Assembly (NCBI GenBank): GCA_964650405.1
Contig: CAZYTO010000076.1
Span: 1 to 20,335, forward strand
Source: CAZYTO01 sp964650405
GTDB lineage: Bacteria > Acidobacteriota > Thermoanaerobaculia > Gp7-AA8
Length of the DNA stretch: 20,335 nt
Reading direction: 5' to 3'
Below the pieces are notes generated by a model. The model had not been told where the DNA came from. It did not search any database and saw nothing but the letters and a program-made list of their open reading frames with translations. Both the position numbers and the translations under genes were made by a program. Shown piece by piece: positions 8,301 through 15,258 of this stretch. Each line of letters starts with the position of its first letter. Position 1 is the stretch's first letter.

Positions 8301-11300
8301 CGCGGCGAGCTGGAAGCGACGCTGCTCCAGATCTTCGTACCAGGCATGCGTGCCGACGGGCACATCAACGTCAGCGGCGGAATGACCGGAACGCTGAGCA
8401 ACCCGAGGTTCACCGGTACGACGGAGATCCAGGATGCCTCCGTGCGCGTCACCGGCTTCCCGCAGATCTTCGAGCACATCAACGGCACGCTGGTCTTCGA
8501 AGGCGATCGCATCAAGATCGATTCGCTGCGCACGAACATCGGCGGCGGAACCGTCGTCGCCGGCGGGTACATCGGCGTGGAGGGGCTGATGCCGAAGAAC
8601 GTGCGCCTCGACCTGCAGGGGACGGACGTGGCCTTGCGCTACTTCGAAGGGCTGACCATCGACGGCGATTTCAACATCGTCGTCAGCGGCGACACGAAGC
8701 AGTCCGTGATCACCGGCGATGTCAGCGTGAAGCGCGGTCTGTACTTCAAGGACGTCGACTTCAGCCAGGCCATTCTCAACGTCGTCCTCTCACGGCGGAG
8801 TGTGACGCCGATCGTCGCGGCCTCGTGGCAGGACCGCATTGCGCTGCGGCTGAAGGTCGTTGCGCCCGGCACGCTGGCCGTGCGGAACAACATCGCCGAC
8901 CTCACCGGCACTGCCGATCTCGAAGTGAGCGGTACGCTGGCCAGCCCTGTGGTGAGCGGGCTGGTGACGCTCAACGAAGGCGGGAAGGTCCGCTTCCAGA
9001 ACATCGACTACCGCCTCGTGCGCGGCTCGATCAACTTCCAGAATCCCTTCCGGATTGACCCCTACTTCGACGTCACGATGGAAGCCCGCGTGAACGGTGG
9101 CTTGTCGGAGATCGAGGCGGGGCCGATCGACGTCACGGTGACCCTGACGGGCACGCTCGATCGCATCTCGCCCACGATCGCCAGCGATCCTCCCGCCAGC
9201 GACATCACGCTCTTCTCCCTTCTCGGCCTCGGCGGTCTGACCTCGACGAACAGCCAGTCCACGACGCCGTTCAACGCCTCGCTGGCCGGCCGGTCGCTGC
9301 TCTATCAGCAACTCAGCCGCGCCCTGGGCCAGAAGGTGCTGCCGTTCGCCGATACGTTCAGTTACGACCCGGGCACGCTGGACACGACCGGCGATCCGGG
9401 GCCGAAGTTCACTTTCGAGAAGCGCGTGTCGAACAGCGTCGACGTCTTCGTCGTCTACGCCGTCAACGACGCCAGGAACAAGGAAGTCGTCGAGTGGCAG
9501 GTCACTCCCGACTGGACGTTGCAGGTGACGCGCGACCAGCTCGCCGGGCAGTACCGCATCGAGGCGCGCTTCCGGCGCAGGTATGAAGCGCATTGGACCC
9601 TTGGCCGCGGTGCGGCCGAGCTGTTCGAGATTCCCAGTGTCTCCTCGACGTTCAGCGCTCCGCCGGCGGTGGTCGTGTCGTCGATCGCCGGGACGAAACC
9701 AGCGTCGCTCCCTCCCGCACCTCCTGCGCCGTCCACGGCGTCGTCGCACCCGGAGGCGGCCTTCGAGCAACTGCCGGTCCTCTCCGTCTCGCTGAGCGCC
9801 GACGCCCATTTCGATCTCGAGGCCCTGCGGGAGCACCTGGCCTTCAAGGCGGGGGAGCGCCTCACGATCCGCAACATGCAGCAGACAATCAAGACGCTCT
9901 ACGCCACGGGCGATTTCCGCGACGTGCGCGTGAACGCGGACGTCGCCGGCAACGGCGTCAACGTGACCATCGTGCTCTCGTTAAACTATCGCGTGGCCGA
10001 GGTGACCTTCGACGGCCTCGGCGGGGACGATCGCAATCGCGCGGAGCGCGACATCAACTTCCGCCGCGGCGACGTCCTCTCGCTCAACGCCGTCGATCGC
10101 AGCGCCGTCGCCCTGCAGGAGCAGTTGGGGCGTGACGGTTACCTCAACGCCGCCGTCGATCCGGAGACCAGCTTCGACCGGGCCACCAGCCAGGCTCTCA
10201 TCACCTTCCACGTCACGCGCGGCGAGCGGGCTCACATCGGCCAGGTGATCATCGACGGCAACACCGCGCCCTACACGGCGCAGCAGCTCATCGGAGAGAT
10301 GCGCCGCGGTCCCGGCCGGGCCTTCCGGATCGATGACGCCCGCAGCGACGCCGGCCGCATGCATCGATTCCTGGTGCGCAACGAGTACCGCAAGGCGGAA
10401 GTTCGCTACGTCAGCGACACCTTCGACCGGGCCACGAAGCTGGTCACGTTGCGATACACCGTCGTGACAGGGCCGAAGGTCCGCATCGCGGTCAAGGGTC
10501 CGCAGCCTCGATTCGTACGGCGCCTGCTTCCCTTCCTGAAGAACCAGGGCTACAGCGAAGATGTTATCGACAAGGCGGCAGAGGACATCACCGCTGCGTA
10601 CCAGGAGCGCGGCTTCTACCACGCCTCGGTCGATACCGAGACGGCCGTCACCGCCGATACGTCGACGACCACCTTCACGATCAATCCGGGCCAGGAGTAC
10701 AAGCTGACGGCAGTAACGTTCAGCGGCAATGCGAAGAAGTCGGACAAAGCCCTGGCCGGCGTCGTGACGACCTCGCCGCACGGCGGGTTCTTCGCCTTCC
10801 TCGGCGGCTTCTTCGGCCGCAGCCGCGGGGTCACGCAAAAGCAGCTCAGTGACGACCGCGACGCGCTCGAGTCGTATTATCGCCTCAACGGCTTCTCCGA
10901 AGCGACGGTGGCCACGCCCGTGGTCTCGACGAGCGGCGGCGTGATGACGATCGACTTCCCCATCACCGAGGGACCGCAGACCATCCTCAGCAGCGTCACG
11001 ATCGAAGGCAACGAACAGGTTCCCGCGAAGGACCTTCCGAAGCTCCAGCTCCGGCCGGGCGACCCGCTGAACCCTCAACTGGAGCGCGCCGACATCGTCG
11101 CGCTGCAGAGTTACTACGCGGACCGCGGCAACGCCGAGGTGCAGGTCAAGACCAGGGAGGACCCGTCGCCCGACAAGACGTCGGCGAAGCTGACCTATGT
11201 CCTGGCCGAGGGTCCGAAGATCAAGATCGGCGACGTGGCCGTGCGGGGCAACACCTACACGAATACGAGCGTCGTGCGGCGCCAGGCCCAGGTCGATAAG

Positions 11301-12593
11301 GGGGATCCGTTCAGCTACACCTCGCTCCTCGAGGCCCAGCGCAGCCTCTACCGCCTCGGCATCTTCCAGCGTGTCGACGTCCAGCCCGAGCAGGCCGGTA
11401 CGGCCCTGGCCGACCGCAACGTCGCCATCTCCGTGGAGGAAGGGAAGGACCTCACCGTCAGCGGCTCCGTCGGTGCGTCCAAGGTCGAGGGAGGCAGCGG
11501 AACCGTCTCGCCACGCGTGGCGGTTTCGGTCGCCCACCGCAATCTCTTCGGCACGGGTCGCTACCTCGGCCTGGAGGTCATCCGCGCCGAGCAGGATCAG
11601 AACGAGGTTTTCCTGACGTATCGCGAGCCGTTCATCGGCCACTTCGATGTACCGCTGCAGTTCACGGTCTTCCAGAACGACCAGATCCGCCGCAACGTGC
11701 CCATCCGCGAGCGCGGCGGCGCGATCGAGGCGTCGCGCGTAGCGCGCTTCCAGACGCGCTGGGCGATTCGTTACGAATACCGCGTCTCCGACTGCACCGT
11801 CAAAGAGACCGGCGACCTCTGTGACCGCGCGCAGAAGGCGCTCATCCCGGGGCTGGATCGTTCGTTCACCAACGTCTCCATCTCCAGCATCACGCCGACC
11901 TTCTTCTGGGACCGGCGCGACGACACCATCGACCCGCATCACGGCTTCTTCACCACCGCCTCCGTCGAGTACGCGTTCAAGACCTTCCACGCCGACGCGG
12001 AGTTTCTGAAGGAATCGGCCCAGGCCTCGTGGTACCTGCCGGTATCGCAGCACAGCGTCCTGGCGCTCTCCGGCCGCGTCGGTCTCATCCAGCCGCTGGG
12101 CCTGGTGAATCAGGACACCGGCTTCCGCGGCGGCGTACCGCTGACGGAGAAATTCACGGCAGGCGGCGACGCCTCGCACCGGGCGTACGCGCAGGACCTG
12201 CTCGGCACGATCTGCGTCGATCCAAGCAATGCCGGGTGTGTGGCCAACGCCACCCTCATCCGGATCGCCGGAACGAACAACAACAACATCATCGCCCCGA
12301 TCGGCGGGAACTCCATCCTCGTCATGAACGCCGAGTACCGCTTTCCCATCGCCGGACCGATCGGCGGCACGCTCTTCTTCGACGCCGGCAACACCTTCGC
12401 CCAGACCAATATCTCGTTCGGCGACCTGCGCTACGGCGTCGGCACCGGAGTACGCTACCTGTCGCCCGTCGGCCCGGTACGCTTCGACGTCGGCTACAAG
12501 CTGCACCGCCAGATCATCGGCTTCGACAACAACCAGCAGCCGATCTTCGAACGGCCGTTCGCCTACTTCATCACGCTGGGGTACGCGTTCTAG
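5319..12593 (+). CDS. TamB-Omp85 fusion: inner-to-outer membrane assembly protein
   Basis: A single 2424-codon frame. TamB half: a cytoplasmic tail, an uncleaved membrane anchor (about 31-54, FVALTLLVVIIGGGWWYL), a long AsmA/TamB-like beta body with repeated 'xGxL/xGTA'-type strands (55-1040), and the TamB C-terminal domain (about 1040-1418, with GSINFQNPFRIDPYFDV and FTFEKRVSNSVDVFVVY). A Pro/Ala/Ser linker (about 1455-1480) follows. Omp85 half: about seven POTRA-like units (near 1485, 1557, 1636, 1722, 1795, 1889 and 1969) and a 380-residue beta-barrel (2045-2424) ending LGYAF, the usual outer-membrane terminal Phe. TamB-type proteins carry phospholipid or beta-barrel substrates across the periplasm; Omp85 proteins insert barrels. 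The characterised TamA and TamB are separate. The frame is uninterrupted at the junction. The ATG at 5319 is chosen; Met25 or Met29 would also keep the anchor. No independent promoter is seen. Confidence 0.93.
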   Translation: MEPTQPPPEGHHHRSARERQRRGPMWTFMRRLTTTIFVALTLLVVIIGGGWWYLGTTSFADLVRLRVQKTLEARLERKVSIHDVDIIPGQPAKIILNDLRIANSPGAVHPYFATVRQIVITGGIDSFWGRRIDVSRIDVVQPQLFFEVYPAGSKLVHNFPHWQSGPKSRYGIYHLNLGTMYVTEGAYDFLDRKHNMAGVATNLTSQIRIASAQDAYSGTVTSPLVHLRLQDYVPFDLDLRGQFHYTPNSLNLESVAMRGQGIAVFLRGRVAPLAEAVYNLHVTGELALPRAKQILKIQKTLEGAVVLDGQLSGRQGTFALTGAWKSPKLRADVYELAAASGKLDITDTRTIVDVQSAHYGGGTISAHYDLPRYSEPYPQTADLRYDNISLEKLFSDWTVRDTGLRGGATGRLAYRWNKDKVLEGSGSGTATLSRNAAVFSEAKYPITFTGGKADFTLDRGVITFRDAALMTEASHIDFGGKLRIEDVSADLLLKVHSTDFSELDRAAYNFAHSAGKASYTLLGLGGAGDLTGNVKGRLKAPDVVAHIAASGTKYNHIDLGDSDIDLRYSGARSELTFEKASFHDAGGGRLALTGNVTFPDRGPSPQFDLAVEASGFPVERAIATVDLKLAIAGIGTGKVLITGTPDSGRARFVSLLVKQKASEMRLNGDVDWAPGKGNVAFNLDIAARSFPVTDIAKFLDLGTVPVIGDVTGTLHLEGPKAKLEGAGSLIVHNGAISGEPVSEAKADIVFSQGTMKATNLSVTGQAGTITGEAQFNLNTNEFRYSLKSGSIDLSKVKALSSLAGLFGGNLVVTSSGGGTFEHPEVVLDATLNQATLKGLNLPAGSPPPSLHVAIHDGRLTVHGAAAGVLTVEGDGTVGSGYTVDGKVEIKVTDVAKLASMSPNTAAIPIAGSFTVDLLLGGKLSAITALRIDGSVPQLDLRVSEHEFTAPQPLKFGLRDGRLVFDQFSLQRADSAFSVTGYAELTGTKRIDVRLRGELEATLLQIFVPGMRADGHINVSGGMTGTLSNPRFTGTTEIQDASVRVTGFPQIFEHINGTLVFEGDRIKIDSLRTNIGGGTVVAGGYIGVEGLMPKNVRLDLQGTDVALRYFEGLTIDGDFNIVVSGDTKQSVITGDVSVKRGLYFKDVDFSQAILNVVLSRRSVTPIVAASWQDRIALRLKVVAPGTLAVRNNIADLTGTADLEVSGTLASPVVSGLVTLNEGGKVRFQNIDYRLVRGSINFQNPFRIDPYFDVTMEARVNGGLSEIEAGPIDVTVTLTGTLDRISPTIASDPPASDITLFSLLGLGGLTSTNSQSTTPFNASLAGRSLLYQQLSRALGQKVLPFADTFSYDPGTLDTTGDPGPKFTFEKRVSNSVDVFVVYAVNDARNKEVVEWQVTPDWTLQVTRDQLAGQYRIEARFRRRYEAHWTLGRGAAELFEIPSVSSTFSAPPAVVVSSIAGTKPASLPPAPPAPSTASSHPEAAFEQLPVLSVSLSADAHFDLEALREHLAFKAGERLTIRNMQQTIKTLYATGDFRDVRVNADVAGNGVNVTIVLSLNYRVAEVTFDGLGGDDRNRAERDINFRRGDVLSLNAVDRSAVALQEQLGRDGYLNAAVDPETSFDRATSQALITFHVTRGERAHIGQVIIDGNTAPYTAQQLIGEMRRGPGRAFRIDDARSDAGRMHRFLVRNEYRKAEVRYVSDTFDRATKLVTLRYTVVTGPKVRIAVKGPQPRFVRRLLPFLKNQGYSEDVIDKAAEDITAAYQERGFYHASVDTETAVTADTSTTTFTINPGQEYKLTAVTFSGNAKKSDKALAGVVTTSPHGGFFAFLGGFFGRSRGVTQKQLSDDRDALESYYRLNGFSEATVATPVVSTSGGVMTIDFPITEGPQTILSSVTIEGNEQVPAKDLPKLQLRPGDPLNPQLERADIVALQSYYADRGNAEVQVKTREDPSPDKTSAKLTYVLAEGPKIKIGDVAVRGNTYTNTSVVRRQAQVDKGDPFSYTSLLEAQRSLYRLGIFQRVDVQPEQAGTALADRNVAISVEEGKDLTVSGSVGASKVEGGSGTVSPRVAVSVAHRNLFGTGRYLGLEVIRAEQDQNEVFLTYREPFIGHFDVPLQFTVFQNDQIRRNVPIRERGGAIEASRVARFQTRWAIRYEYRVSDCTVKETGDLCDRAQKALIPGLDRSFTNVSISSITPTFFWDRRDDTIDPHHGFFTTASVEYAFKTFHADAEFLKESAQASWYLPVSQHSVLALSGRVGLIQPLGLVNQDTGFRGGVPLTEKFTAGGDASHRAYAQDLLGTICVDPSNAGCVANATLIRIAGTNNNNIIAPIGGNSILVMNAEYRFPIAGPIGGTLFFDAGNTFAQTNISFGDLRYGVGTGVRYLSPVGPVRFDVGYKLHRQIIGFDNNQQPIFERPFAYFITLGYAF

Positions 12594-12655
12594 GTCGTCC
12601 TCAGAACGAGCTTTCCAGCGAGTCCGTGCCGTGACAGAATCTGCCCGTCCCGCTT

Positions 12656-12982
12656 ATGGACATTCGCACCTTCGCCGACTTCTGGCCCTACTACGTGCGA
12701 GCTCACTCCCGCCCGCGGACGCGTCTGCTGCACGCCATCGGCTCCATCCTGGCCCTCCTGCTCCTCGGCTCCTCGTTCGTGACGACGCTCTGGATGCTCG
12801 TGACCGTTCCCATCGTCGGCTACGCCTTCGCCTGGTACGCCCACTTCTTCGTCGAGCACAACAAGCCGGCTACCTTCGGACACCCGTTCTACTCCCTGGC
12901 CGCCGACTACCGCATGCTCTTCCTGATGATGGCCGGCCGCATGGAATCGGAAGTGACCAAGTACGTGCCGGCGAGCGTCTGA
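12656..12982 (+). CDS. DUF962 / Mpo1-like small membrane protein
   Basis: A 108-residue protein. The N-terminus FADFWPYYVRAHSRPRTRLLHAIG and the C-terminal HFFVEHNKPATFGHPFYSLAADYRMLFLMM match the DUF962 family. Two hydrophobic segments lie at about 29-44 and 46-66. Conserved His residues in the first motif (His17, His26) and the second (His63, His68) are the probable metal ligands. The yeast member Mpo1 is an iron-dependent dioxygenase in fatty-acid alpha-oxidation; the function of bacterial members is not established, so lipid oxidation is only a guess. The gene begins 62 nt after the TamB-Omp85 gene and lies before fabI, in a membrane-lipid setting. No Shine-Dalgarno sequence is evident before the ATG. 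Confidence 0.85.
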   Translation: MDIRTFADFWPYYVRAHSRPRTRLLHAIGSILALLLLGSSFVTTLWMLVTVPIVGYAFAWYAHFFVEHNKPATFGHPFYSLAADYRMLFLMMAGRMESEVTKYVPASV

Positions 12983-12994
12983 CCGAACCTGAGA

Positions 12995-13098
12995 CAGGTA
13001 TCTGATACCTGACACCTGACACCCGATACCCGATACCCGATACCCAGGTACCCGGTACCTGGTCCCCGACACCCGGTACCCGGCACCCGGTACCCACG
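12995..13098. repeat. CCGATAC/ACCCGGT heptamer array with internal palindromes
   Basis: About 14 units at 7-base steps: CTGATAC (13002), CTGACAC (13009, 13016), CCGATAC (13023, 13030, 13037), then CCAGGTA (13044), CCCGGTA (13051), CCCCGAC (13064), ACCCGGT (13071), ACCCGGC (13078) and ACCCGGT (13085). Two perfect palindromes mark turning points: CAGGTATC-T-GATACCTG (12995-13011) and CCAGGTACC-C-GGTACCTGG (13044-13062). It fills the gap between the DUF962 gene and fabI. The first palindrome lies 12 nt after the DUF962 stop and might end transcription, but no T-run follows. Confidence 0.88.
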
Positions 13099-13100
13099 CC

Positions 13101-13130
13101 CGCCCGCCGCTCGCCGCAGCCCGCTCGCCG
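13101..13130. repeat. Short GCTCGCC-type block upstream of fabI
   Basis: Contains CGCCCGCC, GCTCGCC (13110-13116) and GCTCGCC (13123-13129), the family also found at 136-262, 18761-18847 and 19588-19643. It directly abuts the CCGATAC/ACCCGGT array and the fabI start region. Confidence 0.6.
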
Positions 13131-13136
13131 TACTAT
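13131..13136 (+). promoter_or_regulatory. Possible -10 box of fabI
   Basis: TACTAT matches the -10 consensus at 4 of 6 positions and lies 10 bases before the fabI ATG, giving a near-leaderless mRNA. There is no Shine-Dalgarno sequence before the ATG, which fits, but no -35 box is recognisable at the right distance. Weak call. Confidence 0.25.
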
Positions 13137-13146
13137 CATCCGCCCC

Positions 13147-13923
13147 ATGCCGATGCTCGAAGGGAAGGCCGGAATCGTTCTCGGTGTGGCCAACAAGCGC
13201 TCGATCGCCTGGGCGATCGCGCAGGCGCTGGCGCGGGAAGGGATGCGCCTCGCCTTCACCTACCAGGGGGACCGGTTGAAGGAGAGCGTCGAAGAACTGG
13301 CGGGTACGCTGGAGAACACCTCGCTCATCCTTCCGTGCGACGTCACCAGCGACGCGGAGATCGATGCGGTCTTCAAGTCGGTCGACGAACAGTTCGGACG
13401 TCTCGACACGCTCATCCACTCCATCGCATTCGCCCCGCGTGAAGACCTGGAGAACGACTTCATCCGCACGTCGCGCGACGGCTTCAAGATGGCTCACGAC
13501 ATCAGCGCCTATTCGCTCGTCGCGCTGACGCGCGCCGCGCTGCCCCTCTTCGAGAAGAACGGCGGCGGGTCCGTAGTTGCCCTGACGTATCACGGCGCGG
13601 TCAAGGCCGTGGAGGGCTACAACCTCATGGGAGTGGCCAAGGCCTCGCTCGAAGCGAGCATCCGCTACCTGGCCGCGAACCTCGGGCCGAAGAACGTGCG
13701 CGTCAACGCCGTCTCCGCCGGTCCCGTGAATACGCTCGCGGCGCGCGGCATCCACGGCTTCACCACCATGCTCAAGCACCACGCCGAGAAGGCTCCGCTG
13801 CGCCGGAACGTCACGCTCGAGGAAGTGGCCAATGCCGCCCTCTTCCTCGCCTCTCCGATGGCGGGCGGCGTCACCGGCGAGGTGATGTACGTCGACTGCG
13901 GTTACAACATCGTCGGGTTGTGA
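13147..13923 (+). CDS. fabI: Enoyl-[acyl-carrier-protein] reductase (NADH), FabI
   Basis: Catalyses the last step of each fatty-acid elongation round, reducing trans-2-enoyl-ACP. The 258 residues match the family length. It is an SDR Rossmann fold with the FabI-specific nucleotide motif GVANKRSIAWAIAQAL (13-28), CDVTSD (64-69), HSIAFAPRE (91-99) and the catalytic Tyr-x6-Lys pair Tyr158/Lys165 in EGYNLMGVAKASLEA. Tyr148 is at the expected second tyrosine position. RVNAVSAGPVNTLAARGI is the usual substrate-loop region and DCGYNIVG the normal C-terminus. The start at 13147 has no ribosome site; Met3 is an alternative. It follows the DUF962 gene on the same strand, but a 164-bp repeat-filled gap makes separate transcription possible. 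Confidence 0.96.
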   Translation: MPMLEGKAGIVLGVANKRSIAWAIAQALAREGMRLAFTYQGDRLKESVEELAGTLENTSLILPCDVTSDAEIDAVFKSVDEQFGRLDTLIHSIAFAPREDLENDFIRTSRDGFKMAHDISAYSLVALTRAALPLFEKNGGGSVVALTYHGAVKAVEGYNLMGVAKASLEASIRYLAANLGPKNVRVNAVSAGPVNTLAARGIHGFTTMLKHHAEKAPLRRNVTLEEVANAALFLASPMAGGVTGEVMYVDCGYNIVGL

Positions 13924-13983
13924 TCGCACAGTAGGCGTCATCACCGCGGTCACTCACTCCGCAACCGAAGCAAGTTCAGAGTG

Positions 13984-14026
13984 CCCCGCAACCCCGCAGC
14001 CGCGTAACCCCGACTACCCCGCAACT
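13984..14026. repeat. CCCCGCAA octamer array between convergent genes
   Basis: Units at 8-base steps from 13984: CCCCGCAA, CCCCGCAG, CCGCGTAA, CCCCGACT, then a shifted CCCCGCAA. It occupies the gap between the convergent fabI and Asp-box protein genes and ends a few bases before the latter's stop codon. This is the only array here with period 8 rather than 7. Confidence 0.65.
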
Positions 14027-14031
14027 CCACA

Positions 14032-15126
14032 TCAAGGCGGAACGGTCGAGCGGTAGATCCCCGAGGCGTATGTCGCGGCGTAGATCCGCGTGCCCGCGCC
14101 ATTGAGTGCCAGGCCGCCCACTGTGACGCCTTTCAGGCCCGCCGCGGTAGGCGTGTTTCCACCGTCGATGGAGACGAAGAAGCCACCGGTCAGCGTGCCG
14201 TTCTTCAGGCGTCCCAGGAAGACGCGCGTCGGTGTAATCGGATCCATGAGCAGCGTCGTGCCGAGACCGAGAGACTGCGCCGGCGGCTGCCACGTCATTC
14301 CCTGGTTCGGCGAACCGAACACGCCCAGGCCCTCGGTGAGCGCGTAGACGTGACCGTCGGTCGGCCGCACCGCCGAGGAGATGACATGCCACGGCAGCGT
14401 ACCGGCGACGTTCGTCCAGTTCACTCCGTTGGGTGACCGGAAAAACGGCGGGTGGTAGGGCTGGGGGTGGTCGTAGATCTCCGTCCCGGCGTAGATCAAC
14501 CCGCTCAGCGGATCGCGGGAGAGCGTCCAGACGATCAGCCCTGTCTGTCCGGGGCCGAAGGCGTGAAACTGCGGAAGACCGCCGCCGAGGTTCGAGATCC
14601 AGATTCCGCTCGGCACGGCGTGCGTGTCCCAGCCGAGACCGACGTAGAGCGACCCGCCGTGCACGAGCAGCGAGCGCACCGTCTTGTTGAGGGTGAGGAT
14701 GGCGGTCCAGTTCTGCCCGTGATCGCGGGACAGATAGACCTGGTTAGCGATGCCGACATAGACGAGCGGCGTGCCCGAGCTCACCGTGAGGAGCAGCGGT
14801 CCGGCAATGCCGTTCAGCGGATGCTTCCACGTCAGGCCGCCGTCTTTCGTCTGGTACAGCCCGTTCTGGCCCGCCACGTACCAGGCCTGTTCGTTCGCAG
14901 GCTCAATGGCGATGCTCATGACGCAGGCGTCGCCGAGCGGCCGGATCACCGTGCCCCAGCTGAAGCCTCCCTGAGAATGCGGTGGCAGCGAGACCACGGG
15001 GATGTTGAACGGGCAGGTGGCGCCGAACGCAGAAGGAAGGAGCATCGCCGTCACGAACAGCGCGAGAGCGACGGGCCGGAGAGAGAGGTTCGAGAGAACG
15101 GAGGCTGCGCTTCGTGATGCCGCCAT
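14032..15126 (-). CDS. Secreted Asp-box (BNR) beta-propeller protein
   Basis: A 364-residue exported protein. A signal peptide (about 1-36: positive N-terminus, hydrophobic VALALFVTAMLLPSAFG, probable cleavage before ATC) is followed by a propeller-like domain. Asp-box loops are visible: TKDGGLTW (93-100), SRDHGQNW (133-140), SPNGVNW (231-237), SPNQGMTW (272-279) and a degenerate SIDGGNT (319-325), alternating with strands such as YVGIANQVYLS and IYAATYASGIYRS. Such repeats occur in sialidases, the photosystem assembly factor Ycf48 and sortilin-type proteins. No sialidase catalytic residues are recognised, so binding is likelier than catalysis. Two cysteines (38 and 68) could form a disulphide. 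An AAGGAG site 6 nt before the ATG supports the start. No function can be named. Confidence 0.85.
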   Translation of the reverse strand: MAASRSAASVLSNLSLRPVALALFVTAMLLPSAFGATCPFNIPVVSLPPHSQGGFSWGTVIRPLGDACVMSIAIEPANEQAWYVAGQNGLYQTKDGGLTWKHPLNGIAGPLLLTVSSGTPLVYVGIANQVYLSRDHGQNWTAILTLNKTVRSLLVHGGSLYVGLGWDTHAVPSGIWISNLGGGLPQFHAFGPGQTGLIVWTLSRDPLSGLIYAGTEIYDHPQPYHPPFFRSPNGVNWTNVAGTLPWHVISSAVRPTDGHVYALTEGLGVFGSPNQGMTWQPPAQSLGLGTTLLMDPITPTRVFLGRLKNGTLTGGFFVSIDGGNTPTAAGLKGVTVGGLALNGAGTRIYAATYASGIYRSTVPP

Positions 15127-15132
15127 GGAATG

Positions 15133-15138
15133 CTCCTT
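15133..15138 (-). promoter_or_regulatory. Strong ribosome binding site of the Asp-box protein
   Basis: AAGGAG on the minus strand, within GGAAGGAG, 6 nt upstream of the ATG at 15126. It stands out because most other genes in the window lack a recognisable Shine-Dalgarno site. Confidence 0.8.
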
Positions 15139-15258
15139 CCCACATGCAGAGCCGAGGCGGTTGAAGCCGGGCTCACGGCAATAGTGAAGCGTGGCCTGGG
15201 AGCGTTACAGACGCGGAGCTCGCCCGCGCCATCCTTCGCCCGCTCCGCCCCGGTTGGT

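Noticed and set aside
5295..8477. A minus-strand open frame of about 1060 codons opposite the TamB half, and a similar one of about 840 codons at 9981-12506
   Set aside because: Both are antisense to the clearly homologous fusion gene, have Arg/Val/Asp-rich low-complexity translations and no recognisable domains. High GC content removes stop codons from the opposite strand.
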